Source: Rhodoligotrophos appendicifer
Lineage (GTDB): Bacteria > Pseudomonadota > Alphaproteobacteria > Rhizobiales > Im1
Assembly (NCBI RefSeq): GCF_007474605.1
Contig: NZ_VHKL01000003.1
Location: 1 to 64,000, forward strand
DNA: 64,000 nucleotides
Direction: 5' to 3'
The notes under the pieces are model-generated. The model ran no database searches. It had not been told where the DNA came from and was given only the letters and a program-made list of their open reading frames with translations. Positions 16,275 through 25,459 of the stretch are shown piece by piece. The first letter of the stretch is position 1; the number at the start of each line of letters is the position of its first letter. The translations under genes were made by a program, and so were the position numbers.

Positions 16275-16627
16275 TCCGTGTCGCCTTGCCAGCCGCTTAT
16301 TGTCAGATCAGAGGAGCGGGAAATGCATAGCAGAACCTCGGGGACCTCCGTCCTGCATCATCGCCAGCGTCGCCGAGCATGCGAAAAAGTGCAGTTGCGC
16401 CAAGTCTGACGATTGCTCCCGAGGGCGTGACTCTGGCGCCTCTGCCAAAAATACGATGTTCCTTCTGCAACGAAACTGCAGACATGCTATTCTGATCTTG
16501 AGTGCTTCGATGCACATGCCGCCACTTGCCGCCTGGCGAGGTGTCACCTCTGATCAGCGTGGCCTGAAGTCTCCCTGAGCGGCATTTCCACGCTCCAAAT
16601 ACAATGAACTTCCAACAGGAGAATCCC
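16275..16627. other. Intergenic gap, no gene recognised
   Basis: About 350 bases with short open frames only and no domain on either strand. Its right end holds AACAGGAGAATCCC, the ribosome binding site of the host-attachment gene. The shared upstream region of the Fsr-like pump and the attachment gene lies here, but no operator-like symmetry stood out. Confidence 0.4.
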
Positions 16628-17032
16628 ATGATGCTACCCAAGGGCACGGTTGTCGCCGTCGCAGACGGCGAAAAGATCAACTTGTTTCGCAATTCGGGAG
16701 ATGAGGCGGGTCTGAAGCTCGTCGCAATTGCCCACGATACCATCACGGCAGATGCGGGAACCAGCACGGGACGGCAACCGAGTTCTGCCAACCCCGACCA
16801 TGGCCAGGCTGAGGAAGATCAGTTCTCCGCTGGCATCGTGCAGTTCCTCAACCATCAGGCACTCGGGGGTAAGATTGAGCATGTGGTGATTGTCGCGGCG
16901 CCGCGTGCGCTGGGCGAGATGCGTAAGCACTACCACAAGGCGCTGTCTGCCATCCTTCTGGGCGAAATCGCTAAAGATCTGACCGGCCATTCGCTGGCGG
17001 ATGTGGAAAAGGCGCTAATCGCGGACAGATGA
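16628..17032 (+). CDS. Host attachment family protein (PF10116-like)
   Basis: This 134-aa soluble protein has the family layout: N-terminal VVAVADGEKINLFRNSG, a polar loop, then the conserved IEHVVIVAAPRALGEMRKHY followed by GEIAKDLTGHSLADVEKAL. The family is named after AtsE-like proteins reported in plant-surface attachment, but the fold resembles release-factor/RNase-like domains and the biochemical role is unclear. The start at 16628 has AGGAGA; an in-frame ATG at 16604 has none. Confidence 0.85.
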   Translation: MMLPKGTVVAVADGEKINLFRNSGDEAGLKLVAIAHDTITADAGTSTGRQPSSANPDHGQAEEDQFSAGIVQFLNHQALGGKIEHVVIVAAPRALGEMRKHYHKALSAILLGEIAKDLTGHSLADVEKALIADR

Positions 17033-17147
17033 TCGTCGCAGCGGCCGCCCGACGGCAGCGCGTAAAGGCGTCTCAGAGCGCGATTGTCCCTGGGGGTGTC
17101 CGCGGCTTCCTGACTGCCGGCAGCCACGGAACATCCCCATCCTTGAG

Positions 17148-18047
17148 CTAGAGAGGATCGGTAAGCTTGTCTTCGGGATGCAGGCGCTGTGACGACCGCT
17201 TCCTGAAGACGAGCAACAGTCCGAGGATGATCAACGCCATACCGGCGAGGGCCAGCAAATGCATGGAATTATCCAATATCAGATAGTCCAGAACCACCGT
17301 GACCACCGGCACGAGGTAGAGCAGGCTGGTGACATTCACGAGATTGTCGCTGCGGATCAACCGGTAGAACAACAATTGGGCACCCACGGAGATCACCAAT
17401 CCCAGAAACAGCGCCGGCAGCAGGAACTGCAGGCTCAGCTCGATGTGAAACGGTTCAAAAGGAAGAAAGCAGAGACAGAGCACGAGAGTGACGATGTACT
17501 GGAGCGGCAGGACCTCCGTCGGCGCTTGCTGCACTCTCTTTTGCAGCATGGCGCCGGAGGTGACGCAGAGAAGCGCGCTCAGGGCAAAGCTCACGCCCAG
17601 CCCGGACAATTTCGCTAAAATCAAGCTGTGATAGACGACGAGGACGAGGCCGGCGAGGGCCATGAATAAGCCGAGCAGCCGCCAGACTGAAAAGCGTCGC
17701 TCTGTCACCAACAGGGTCAGAATGGGCTGGACGCCGAGAATGGTCGACAGCAGTCCTGGCGTCACCCCATGAGCCATGGCCTGGAAGCAACAAACCGAGT
17801 AGCCGCCGATCATCAACAGTCCCGTGCCGGCAACTTGCCATCGTGTTCCCGCTTTTGGCAGCCACCGCCGGCTCGGCAGGTTGATGAGAAGCAATGCTCC
17901 GAGAGCGAGCCCATACCTGACGATCAACAGGGCGAAGACTGAACTGTGGTCGAGCCCCCAGCGGGTTACGATCGTTCCGCTGGCCCACAACAGCACAAAT
18001 GTGGACATGGCGGCAGAGGCCGTCCAGTCGGTCGATCTGGTGCGCAT
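17148..18047 (-). CDS. EamA/DMT family transporter
   Basis: This 299-aa protein has ten predicted membrane helices in two EamA repeats: residues about 12-145 (ATFVLLWASGTIVTR-type start) and about 155-285 (ending ALAGMALIILGLLLVFRKRS). DMT proteins export amino acids or other metabolites; the substrate is not predictable. It converges with the host-attachment gene. The ribosome binding site is weak, but the length is normal and the ATG gives a standard N-terminus. Confidence 0.87.
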   Translation of the reverse strand: MRTRSTDWTASAAMSTFVLLWASGTIVTRWGLDHSSVFALLIVRYGLALGALLLINLPSRRWLPKAGTRWQVAGTGLLMIGGYSVCCFQAMAHGVTPGLLSTILGVQPILTLLVTERRFSVWRLLGLFMALAGLVLVVYHSLILAKLSGLGVSFALSALLCVTSGAMLQKRVQQAPTEVLPLQYIVTLVLCLCFLPFEPFHIELSLQFLLPALFLGLVISVGAQLLFYRLIRSDNLVNVTSLLYLVPVVTVVLDYLILDNSMHLLALAGMALIILGLLLVFRKRSSQRLHPEDKLTDPL

Positions 18048-18250
18048 GGGGTTCAGGTAAACTTATATGTGAGGTCTTGACGTCGGAGCTCTTTGTATAG
18101 CGCGGTCAAAGATTGGGGGGAAGGAGTTGTGGGCTCCATCCCGAGACGGGACAGGCCCTGACGGCTCGCTCTCGTTCAGCAGTGCCGGCCTGCACATTGC
18201 CGGATCTGATGGAGGGACCTCGCGCAGTGATCCGCCAAGGCCTTTTCCGT

Positions 18251-18688
18251 CTAATTGCTTCGCTTTAGCACCCCGCAGCTTGCGACGATCGACTGTGACG
18301 GACTGAGCCCGGTATGCGTATAGCAGGCATCCAACTGGTCTGGCGCCGAGATGAGCATGCTGATGGAGCCATCGGTATCGGACCCGACGATTGTCTTTCC
18401 ATCCGCCGCGATCGTGGCCGCGAATGGCTCCTTCTTATTCGGATCGGACCAGGTTTCTCCCCACAGGAGGCGCCCATCCTGTCCTTTGAAATCCATGGTG
18501 ATGGTGATTTCCACCACGCGTGGGGTGTCGGACTTCGTCTCGGCCCCAGCGTGGTACGCGTTTGAGCCATAAATGACGGTCTTCCATGGACCCGTCCAAA
18601 TGCCTTTGAGGTCGGGTGTACCCGCCTCTTGAGCTGACACGACCGATCCGAGCCCGATTACGACGAACGCCAAGGCCAAAGATCGCAT
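18251..18688 (-). CDS. Secreted unknown protein
   Basis: This 145-aa protein has a signal peptide (MRSLALAFVVIGLGSVVSAQ) and a mature beta-rich domain containing DLKGIWTGPWKTVIYGSNAY and ITITMDFKGQDGRLLWGETW. The two Cys (ACYTHTG and ASCGVL) could form a disulfide. The pattern resembles small lipocalin-like periplasmic proteins, but no family can be named. The ATG at 18688 has GGGAGG upstream; the longer upstream frame is not supported. Confidence 0.7.
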   Translation of the reverse strand: MRSLALAFVVIGLGSVVSAQEAGTPDLKGIWTGPWKTVIYGSNAYHAGAETKSDTPRVVEITITMDFKGQDGRLLWGETWSDPNKKEPFAATIAADGKTIVGSDTDGSISMLISAPDQLDACYTHTGLSPSQSIVASCGVLKRSN

Positions 18689-18917
18689 GAACATCCTCCC
18701 GACTGTCTGAGTGTTTCTCCAAATGGCGAGGCTCAGTATAAACACATTTGCCGCGGCTGGGAGCGGATGCCGCTGCCCATTGGGATGACGTTCTCTATCT
18801 GGATTGCCCCTCCTTTTTTGGACGGAAGCGGAACGCATCTGCGGTCGGATGTTTTTTCCCGATGTCGTCCTGTGCCGGGGGTGCAGGAAATGGACGTAGA
18901 GCGACGGAGGAGGTTTC

Positions 18918-20087
18918 ATGCGGGCACTTTGCTGGCACGGAAAACATGACATTCGCTATGACACGGTTCCCGATCCCGAAATCGAGGATGGCCGGGACGC
19001 GATCATCAAGGTGACCAGCTGTGCAATCTGCGGGTCGGATCTGCATCTCTATGACGGCTTCATGCCCGGCATGGAGAGCGGTGACATCATGGGCCATGAG
19101 TTCATGGGTGAGGTCGTCGAGGTCGGCCGCGACAACAAGAAGCTCAAGGTGGGCGACCGGGTCGTGGTCCCCTTCACCATCTGCTGCGGCGAGTGCTACC
19201 AGTGTCGTCGGGGCAATTTCTCGGTCTGCGAGCGGAGCAACCGCAACAAGGATGTCGCCGACAAAGTCTTTGGACACACCACCGCCGGGCTGTTCGGCTA
19301 CACCCACCTCACCGGCGGCTATCCCGGCGGCCAGGCCGAATATGTTCGGGTGCCCTTTGCAGATGTGACGCCGGTGAAGATCCCCGACGGCCTCACCGAC
19401 GAGCAGGTGCTGTTTCTCGGTGACATCTTTCCCACCGGCTGGCAGGCCGCCGTCAATTGCGAGATCGAGCCGACGGACACGGTGGCGGTCTGGGGTGCGG
19501 GGCCGGTTGGCCAGTTCTGCCTGCGCAGCGCCATTCTTCTCGGTGCCCAACGCGTGATTATGATCGACAACGTGCCCGAGCGCCTCACCATGGCCGCCGC
19601 GGCGGGGGCGGTCACCATTAATTTCGACGAGGAGAGCGTCGTCGAGCGGCTGAATGAGCTCACCCAGGGCAAGGGCCCTGACAAATGCATAGACGCCGTG
19701 GGCCTCGAGGCTCATGCCACGGGCTCTTTGGATGCGGTCTACGACCGCGTGAAGCAAGCGGTGATGCTTGAGACCGATCGGCCTCATGTGCTGCGCGAGG
19801 CGATCTATGTCTGCCGCCCCGGTGGTATTATTTCGATCCCCGGCGTCTATGGCGGGATTGTGGACAAGCTGCCCTTCGGCGCCGCCATGAACAAGAGCCT
19901 CACCTTCCGCATGGGACAGACCCATGTGAACCGCTGGACCGATGATCTGCTCGCGCGCATCGAGAAGGGCGAAATCGATCCCAGCTTCGTCATAACCCAC
20001 ACGGTCAGCCTCAGCGAGGGTCCCGAATACTACAAGACCTTCCGGGACAAGCATGACGGCTGCATCAAAGTTGTCCTCAAACCCTGA
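18918..20087 (+). CDS. Zinc-dependent alcohol dehydrogenase, formaldehyde-dehydrogenase-like
   Basis: This 389-aa cytosolic MDR enzyme has catalytic zinc ligands in [13 protein letters not shown] and [12 protein letters not shown] (about 34-70), four structural-zinc cysteines in [20 protein letters not shown] (about 90-110), and NAD-binding GAGPVGQF (about 190). The insert around 115-150 fits the glutathione-independent formaldehyde dehydrogenase-like branch. The natural substrate is not certain. The ribosome binding site is very strong (CGGAGGAGGTTTC). The next genes follow within 10 and 50 bases and probably form one operon. Confidence 0.9.
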   Translation: MRALCWHGKHDIRYDTVPDPEIEDGRDAIIKVTSCAICGSDLHLYDGFMPGMESGDIMGHEFMGEVVEVGRDNKKLKVGDRVVVPFTICCGECYQCRRGNFSVCERSNRNKDVADKVFGHTTAGLFGYTHLTGGYPGGQAEYVRVPFADVTPVKIPDGLTDEQVLFLGDIFPTGWQAAVNCEIEPTDTVAVWGAGPVGQFCLRSAILLGAQRVIMIDNVPERLTMAAAAGAVTINFDEESVVERLNELTQGKGPDKCIDAVGLEAHATGSLDAVYDRVKQAVMLETDRPHVLREAIYVCRPGGIISIPGVYGGIVDKLPFGAAMNKSLTFRMGQTHVNRWTDDLLARIEKGEIDPSFVITHTVSLSEGPEYYKTFRDKHDGCIKVVLKP

Positions 20088-20096
20088 GGGATCGGA

Positions 20097-20557
20097 ATGT
20101 CTTTCATGAATGGCTCGCCCCGCCGGGAGGAGGCCGATAGACTCGCCCGAGGCCTGGGCTGGTTCTCCATGGTCTCGGCTTGACGGAGCTTCTCGCCCCC
20201 CAAGCGATCGGGCGCCTACTGGGTAGGGAATACCCGTCGCCCCTTCTGCGGGCTTATGGAGTGCGCGAGATCGCAACGGGGATCGGCATCCTGGCGTCGG
20301 AGGATCCGACCCCTTGGATTTGGGGGCGTGTCGCGGGCGATGTCCTGGACATCGCTACCCTAGCCCCGGGGTTGAGCGCCGACAATCCCCGGCGCGACAC
20401 GGTGGCAGTGGCCATGGGCCTCGTTGGCGCGGTGACGGCGGTCGATATCGCCTGCGCCCGGAGCCTGGGTCAAAGGCCGCCTCAGGTCTATGACTATAGT
20501 GACCGGGCCGGCCTGAGCGCGACGGTGCTGATGCGCCGACCCGCCCCTGCTCCTTAA
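20097..20557 (+). pseudogene. DUF4267-like membrane protein with one-base frameshift
   Basis: The frame from ATG at 20097 reads SPRREEADRLARGLGWFSM and stops at 20179 because of an apparent lost G in ATGGTCTCGG. The +1 frame continues as LGLTELLAPQAIGRLLGREY then GVREIATGIGILASEDP and DVLDIATLAPGLSADNPRRD to 20557. Restoring one G would give one protein of about 153 aa with hydrophobic helices, like small DUF4267/cyclase-dehydrase-type membrane proteins that often follow such dehydrogenases. It is either a real recent mutation or a sequence error. Confidence 0.6.
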
Positions 20558-20604
20558 ACGCTACTCTCGGCCGGAGAGCCTCGACCCATCGTCAGGAGCC
20601 TGGA

Positions 20605-20910
20605 ATGCATAGCGACAGGGACGACCGGACCACCGAGAGCCTTAGGCACAGGATCGATGGCGGCGGGGCCGGCGACAAGGTCACGGGTTCCGATCCGGCC
20701 GCGGCGCCCTTGGGGACGGATGAGGAGGCAGGCGGGCACCCGCCCTCGGGGGTTGAGATTGCGGCGGCTTGGCGTCACGAACCCGGTCAGGTCGAAACCG
20801 ATCCCAGCCGCACCAATGGCCGGGTCAATGGCGTCGGAAGATTTGTGTTCCTCACCGCCGCCATCGCTCTCGCCTTGATCACTGCCCTTGCCTGGGCTCT
20901 AGCGGCCTGA
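20605..20910 (+). CDS. Small unknown protein with C-terminal membrane helix
   Basis: In this 101-aa protein residues 1-75 are polar and probably disordered (GDKVTGSDPAAAPLGTDEEA), and residues about 77-99 form one hydrophobic helix (FVFLTAAIALALITALAWAL). From memory, similar proteins follow zinc alcohol dehydrogenases in other alphaproteobacteria; function is unknown. The ATG follows CAGGAGCCTGGA. It is probably the third gene of the dehydrogenase operon. Confidence 0.65.
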   Translation: MHSDRDDRTTESLRHRIDGGGAGDKVTGSDPAAAPLGTDEEAGGHPPSGVEIAAAWRHEPGQVETDPSRTNGRVNGVGRFVFLTAAIALALITALAWALAA

Positions 20911-21067
20911 AGCGCGTCCGGCCGCACCTGAACATCAGCCCAACCCGCAAGCATGACCGCGCCCCAACCAGAAACCAATATCCAGTAGATCCAATATTCT
21001 CAGGTGCGGTTCCGCAGTCTGAGGATGCCTGTTTGCCCGCCCCTCCCCGGTCGACTGCGCACCTCTG

Positions 21068-22144
21068 TCACCGGCTCCTCAGGGCGAAGAGCTCGACACC
21101 GATTTGGCTCGCGGGATCTCCGAACATTGCCACGGGCAGACCCGTGGAGGCTGGGCCCGGCTTGTTGTAGCACCTGTTCCTCAGTCGCATATTTGCGTAA
21201 AGTTCCTCCGCGGAGCTGCCTCCGATGTAGAGGCTGGTGGCCTTCACCACACTCCCGAAGTCAAGCCCCGACGCCCGCAAGACATGGCCAAGCTGCTCCA
21301 TCACGTCTGCGGTCTGTGCAACGAGACTCTCGTCATCCTGAAGCGATCGCGCGCTCATCCAGGTGAAGAGCTCCCCTCGGCACTCCGTCAGCCGGACGCC
21401 CTCCAGTTCATGCCGTTCGCGATGGGGCGTCGCCCCTCTGACATAGCTGAGCATCCCGGTGACCAAGGCCTGCGAATCTGCACTGCCGATGACAGCGCCC
21501 TCATCGTCCAGAAGCTGCAAATCGCTTAGGTTTTTTCCGATTTCCAGAAGGTCCTCGCGTCTGGAATACCCCGAAATCCAGCGATCCGACAGACGCTGCG
21601 CCGGGATCAGCCCCAAATCCGCCAGGACATTGTCCAGCTGCCGGCGGGCGTCTGGAAGATTCCCCCGGTCCGTCACCACACTCATCCACACCACCTCGCC
21701 CGCGTCGCAATACCGGACTTGGAGATCCCCTGTGGATCTCTCGCCGGTTGCCAAGGCGATCTCGCCAGCAAAGGCATCGATCTCAAGGAGAAGCCCGTCG
21801 AGATAGAGGTAGGGCACGCAAATCGGGACGATCAGCGGCTGCGTCCCGAGCCGATCCCGCAATTGCTGGATCATGCGCTGCTCGTCGTCGCGACCCCCCA
21901 CGAAATAGGCCACGATTTGGCCGAGGCCCGTTTTCGGCATCTTTGCCCTTTGGAGCAGGGTTGCAATGTGATTGCACACGATCTCCGTCTGCGCCTCCAG
22001 GTTACCGGGACTGAGCACGCGTGCGTCCCGATCAAGCGGAATCTGCCCGCAGCTCCACGCTAAGGATTCATCCCTCACCAGAAGCGAATAAGGCACCTCG
22101 ATCGGCATGCGCCAAGGATCGCCAAAGGAAATATGCTCACGCAT
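21068..22144 (-). CDS. Double RidA (YjgF)-domain protein
   Basis: This 358-aa protein has two RidA-like domains. The first spans about 15-150 (ending VPYLYLDGLLLEIDAF) and the second about 225-358 (TADVMEQLGHVLRASGLDFG, then PVAMFGDPASQIGVELFA). RidA enzymes hydrolyse reactive enamines/imines using an Arg before the last strand; neither domain here shows that Arg, so classic deaminase activity is doubtful. Chorismatase-like double RidA folds are an alternative. ATG at 22144 has GGGAGA; a GTG at 22168 is possible. It starts 20 bases after the LysR gene. Confidence 0.75.
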   Translation of the reverse strand: MREHISFGDPWRMPIEVPYSLLVRDESLAWSCGQIPLDRDARVLSPGNLEAQTEIVCNHIATLLQRAKMPKTGLGQIVAYFVGGRDDEQRMIQQLRDRLGTQPLIVPICVPYLYLDGLLLEIDAFAGEIALATGERSTGDLQVRYCDAGEVVWMSVVTDRGNLPDARRQLDNVLADLGLIPAQRLSDRWISGYSRREDLLEIGKNLSDLQLLDDEGAVIGSADSQALVTGMLSYVRGATPHRERHELEGVRLTECRGELFTWMSARSLQDDESLVAQTADVMEQLGHVLRASGLDFGSVVKATSLYIGGSSAEELYANMRLRNRCYNKPGPASTGLPVAMFGDPASQIGVELFALRSR

Positions 22145-22164
22145 CCTTATTCTCCCACCGGGTC

Positions 22165-23052
22165 TCACCGCCCGAGTCTGAAATGGTCGCCGACATAGCT
22201 TGCAAAGGCGTCCGCCAGACGTGACGGCGGTCGCATGCGACTGGTAACGATGGAGATCGCATAATCCGTTTCCGGTGAAAAGCTGCGTCTGACCAGTCGT
22301 TCCCCGTCATATTGAGTGGCGACGAAATCATCGAGCAGCGCGATTCCCAGGCCCAGTTCCGCAAGCTCCAGGACCGATCGCGACATGAGCGACGTAATTC
22401 TCCGCGCCGGGCGCACCCCGTTCTGGCGCAGCATCTGGTCGATCTCGAACTGCACTGAATCCCCGGTGCCGAGAGTAATGATCCGGCGCTCGTGAAGATC
22501 AGCGGCCGTAATGACGTCTTTATGGCAGAGAGGATCGCTGCGATCGATCATGCAGACGAGGCGCAGCTTGGCGATCAGTCGGCTGGCGACTTCGGCATGC
22601 ATAGGCACATGCAGCCCGATTCCGACATCGGCGCGTCCGGAAATCACGTGATCGACGACGCCTTGGGAATTGAGCGCCAGCAATGTGAGTGAGATGTCCG
22701 AATGGGCCGTCAGGAAACCTTCGACGAGCTGGCTCAAGGGGTGCACAGAGAGCAGCGGCAGGCAGGCAACGGTGAGCCGCCCCACGCGCATGGTCTTCAA
22801 ATCGACCGCATATTGTGAAAGACGGTCGAACGCGACGAAAGATTTGCCGATTTCCTCGAACAGGAGGCGTCCCTCCGGTGTCAGTGTCCACATATTTCCC
22901 TCACGGCGGCGCAGCGGAAAGCCGAGTTCCTCGTGCAACTCCTGCAGATATTTGGAGACGGCCGGCTGCGAGACATGCAGGCGCCGCGCCGCTTCTGTGA
23001 CAGAACCATAGGCTGCGACGGCATAGAAGACTTCAAGGTGACGGGGTCTCAT
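22165..23052 (-). CDS. LysR-type regulator of the M24/RidA/ABC cluster
   Basis: This 295-aa LTTR has a winged HTH (RHLEVFYAVAAYGSVTEAAR, then SQPAVSKYLQELHEELGFPL; residues 3-62) and a two-lobed effector domain from about 90. It resembles the LTTR branch near NocR/OccR-type amino-acid regulators. It is divergent from the M24 gene at 23158 and followed by the double-RidA gene on its own strand, so it probably controls both sides. A much longer in-frame extension upstream runs antisense to the M24 gene and is not real. Confidence 0.87.
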   Translation of the reverse strand: MRPRHLEVFYAVAAYGSVTEAARRLHVSQPAVSKYLQELHEELGFPLRRREGNMWTLTPEGRLLFEEIGKSFVAFDRLSQYAVDLKTMRVGRLTVACLPLLSVHPLSQLVEGFLTAHSDISLTLLALNSQGVVDHVISGRADVGIGLHVPMHAEVASRLIAKLRLVCMIDRSDPLCHKDVITAADLHERRIITLGTGDSVQFEIDQMLRQNGVRPARRITSLMSRSVLELAELGLGIALLDDFVATQYDGERLVRRSFSPETDYAISIVTSRMRPPSRLADAFASYVGDHFRLGR

Positions 23053-23157
23053 GGCAAGCTCATAACCTGGAGTGATGCGCTGAACAATTAAATGTACTGC
23101 TGATGATGGAACTAGGGATGGTAGCCTTGCGGGTCTTGTCTTGAGTGAGGTTCTCGC

Positions 23158-24345
23158 GTGGACGTCGCCCCCCTCGCCCATCAGCTCCCGGAAGAGCGCC
23201 TGCATCAGCCCTTTCCGGCTCGCCATTACCAGAATTGCCTGCAGCTTGTGCAGGCCGATCTCGCCAGCCGTGGCTTGGCAGCAGGTGTTCTGGTCGATCC
23301 CGAGAACCTCTTTTGGCTCACCGGCTATCGGTCCATGGGCTACTGGACCTTTCAGGCCCTCATTGTACCGCGGAGTGGCTTGCCGATCCTGGTCAGCCGA
23401 ATATTCAACAAGCCGCTGTCTGAGGCGACCCCCACAATCGGCGGCTTCGAAACCATTGGCGACAGCGATGACGCGGCATCGGTCCTGAACCGCGCCTTGC
23501 AGAAGCACGTATCGCGAGGCGGGGATATCGGATTTGAAACCGGCGCCCGCAACTTCACCGGCCTGTTGCTTCGGGCTCTCGAACAGCAGGCACAGGGTTT
23601 CCGGATCCTCGACTGGAACGGAGTCTGCGAGCAGCACCGTCGACTCAAGACCCAGGACCAACTCGGCCTCATGCGCAAAGCGGCCGATGCAGCCGTCGCC
23701 GGCCTGGACGCAGCATTGCGTTGCGTGGCGCCCGGCCGGTCTGAAAACGATGTCGCCGCTGCCATGCTGGCGGGTTCGGTGAGGGCTGGGAGCGATTTCT
23801 TCCGGGTCCCCTTGGTGGTCACCGGACCGGCAACGGCGCTGTGCTTTACCACCTGGGAGCGCCGTGTGATCCGTCCTGGCCATGTCGTGTTGCTGGAATC
23901 GGCGTCATGCGTTGATCGCTATCACGCCATGATTGCGCGCACCTGCATCGTCGGCCGGGCCAGCGACGATCATCGCGCTGTGGCCGGGATGCTCCTTGAC
24001 ATGTTGGACCGCGCCATCGACGCGATCCGCCCCGGCGTCACCTCCGGCGAAGTCTTCGCTGCGGCCAACCAGGCGCTGGAGGGCTCCACCCACTATCGGC
24101 GGGCAGGTCAGCGCATCGGCTATTCCATCGGCATCGGCTTCCCACCGAACTGGGCGGAAGGTCACTTCCTCGATCTCAAAGCGGACGATCCGACGATTTT
24201 GGAACCCGGCATGACCTTCCACGTCGTCCCGTCCATGTTTACGCCTGATTTCGGCATGTGGTTCAGCGAGAGCGTAGCGGTGGCCTCGAGCGGTGTCGAA
24301 GTGCTCACCCACTATCCAAGGCAGCTCTTCGAGCTGGAGACGTAA
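23158..24345 (+). CDS. M24 family hydrolase, ectoine hydrolase (DoeA)-like
   Basis: This 395-aa protein has an N-terminal creatinase-N domain (about 20-150) and a C-terminal pita-bread domain (about 160-390). Typical M24 metal ligands are mostly replaced: LLESASCVDRYHAMIART where D...SDITRT is usual, GYSIGIGFPPNW for GHGIGL, and EPGMTFHVVPSMF for EPGMVFTIEP. This is the pattern of DoeA/creatinase-type, metal-independent C-N hydrolases. The substrate is unknown; the ABC importer genes that follow suggest a taken-up N-containing compound. Start: GTG with TGAGG upstream. Confidence 0.8.
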   Translation: MDVAPLAHQLPEERLHQPFPARHYQNCLQLVQADLASRGLAAGVLVDPENLFWLTGYRSMGYWTFQALIVPRSGLPILVSRIFNKPLSEATPTIGGFETIGDSDDAASVLNRALQKHVSRGGDIGFETGARNFTGLLLRALEQQAQGFRILDWNGVCEQHRRLKTQDQLGLMRKAADAAVAGLDAALRCVAPGRSENDVAAAMLAGSVRAGSDFFRVPLVVTGPATALCFTTWERRVIRPGHVVLLESASCVDRYHAMIARTCIVGRASDDHRAVAGMLLDMLDRAIDAIRPGVTSGEVFAAANQALEGSTHYRRAGQRIGYSIGIGFPPNWAEGHFLDLKADDPTILEPGMTFHVVPSMFTPDFGMWFSESVAVASSGVEVLTHYPRQLFELET

Positions 24346-24404
24346 CGACGGCCCCACGCCCGACAAGATTTGTGACCCATAGCCAGAAGATGAGGGATGA
24401 GCTC

Positions 24405-25388
24405 ATGAGACCGTTTCTAAAGACCGTGATTGCAGCTGCAATATGCGCAATGGCTGGAATCGGAAGTGCCCGGGCCGCCGACACCTTGCCCTTGAAGCTC
24501 GACTGGAGCCTTTACGGCATGCACACGCCCTTCTATGCGGGTCTGTCGAAAGGCTACTACACGGACGAAGGGATCGATCTCACCATCGCCGAAGGAAACA
24601 GCGCCGGCAATGTTGTGAAGCTCGTCGCCTCCGGCGAAGATCCGATCGCCTTCATCGACCTGGGCACCATGACCATTGGTGCTTCCAAGGGAATGCCGGT
24701 GAAGGCGATCTATGGAGTTCATCAGAAGAATCCGATGGTGATTATCAGCCGGAAGGACAAGCCGGTCGAAACTCCGAAGGCCCTGGAGGACAAGGTGCTC
24801 GCCATGGCAGCTTCGGAATCCACTGCCCAGATGCTGCCGGCGCTTCTGGCTGTAAACCAAGTTGATGCCAAGAAGATCAACATTCTCAATCCCGCGGTCG
24901 GCGCCAAGAACGCGCTGTTGCTGCAGGGCCGCACCGATGCCGTGACCGGCGTAACCTATTTCGCGCTGCCGATCTTCCAGAAGCAGGGTCTTGACGTCAG
25001 CTACTTCACCTATGCCGATAACGGGGTGCCGGCGCTCGAGGGCGGAATCGTCGCGAACACCGACTGGCTCGCTAAGAACCAGGACCTGGCCAAGCGTTTT
25101 CTCAAGGCGACGTCCCGCGCCATCGCTGACGCCAAGGCCAATCCTGAAGCCACCGTCGATGAGGCTTTAAAGATCCGGACCGATCGGTCCCGCGACCGCG
25201 ACCAGCTTGTCGCCCAGCTCAAGCTGTCATTGGATCTGCTCACGACGGAGAACAGCAAGGACTTGGCGCCCGGTGCCATGGCGGACGCCGATTGGCTGGC
25301 GATGATCGACGGCATGCAGAAGGCCGGGCTGATCAAGGGTGACCGTCCGGCGACGGACTACTACACTAACGAACTCATCTCGAAATAA
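24405..25388 (+). CDS. ABC transporter substrate-binding protein, SsuA/NMT1 type
   Basis: This 327-aa periplasmic protein has a signal peptide (FLKTVIAAAICAMAGIGSARA) cleaved near residue 24. The mature part begins LPLKLDWSLYGMHTPFYAGL, typical of NMT1/SsuA-like proteins, with SGEDPIAFIDLGTMTIGASK in the binding lobe. The family imports thiamine precursors, sulfonates, taurine or riboflavin-like compounds; the ligand here is unknown. Permease and ATPase genes follow. A stem-loop at 25408-25438 separates it from the permease gene. Confidence 0.87.
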   Translation: MRPFLKTVIAAAICAMAGIGSARAADTLPLKLDWSLYGMHTPFYAGLSKGYYTDEGIDLTIAEGNSAGNVVKLVASGEDPIAFIDLGTMTIGASKGMPVKAIYGVHQKNPMVIISRKDKPVETPKALEDKVLAMAASESTAQMLPALLAVNQVDAKKINILNPAVGAKNALLLQGRTDAVTGVTYFALPIFQKQGLDVSYFTYADNGVPALEGGIVANTDWLAKNQDLAKRFLKATSRAIADAKANPEATVDEALKIRTDRSRDRDQLVAQLKLSLDLLTTENSKDLAPGAMADADWLAMIDGMQKAGLIKGDRPATDYYTNELISK

Positions 25389-25407
25389 GCACGCGCAGGG
25401 TAATCTT

Positions 25408-25438
25408 GCCGCGTCCAGGAGGGCTCTCCGGGCGCGGC
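25408..25438 (+). terminator. Stem-loop after the binding-protein gene
   Basis: Left arm GCCGCGTCC (25408-25416) and right arm GGGCGCGGC (25430-25438) pair fully with one G-U, around a 13-base loop. No T-tract follows, so it is more likely an mRNA-stabilising or partial attenuation element that raises binding-protein expression over permease than a full terminator. Confidence 0.5.
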
Positions 25439-25459
25439 GTCTGTTTCGGAGACGCCTTA

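Noticed and set aside
18795-20276. 493-codon open frame opposite the alcohol dehydrogenase
   Set aside because: Antisense shadow of a strong GC-rich gene; no domain; no ribosome binding site.
23053-23883. Upstream extension of the LysR frame to 572 codons
   Set aside because: The HTH begins at the ATG at 23052, the normal LysR start; the extension is antisense to the M24 gene.
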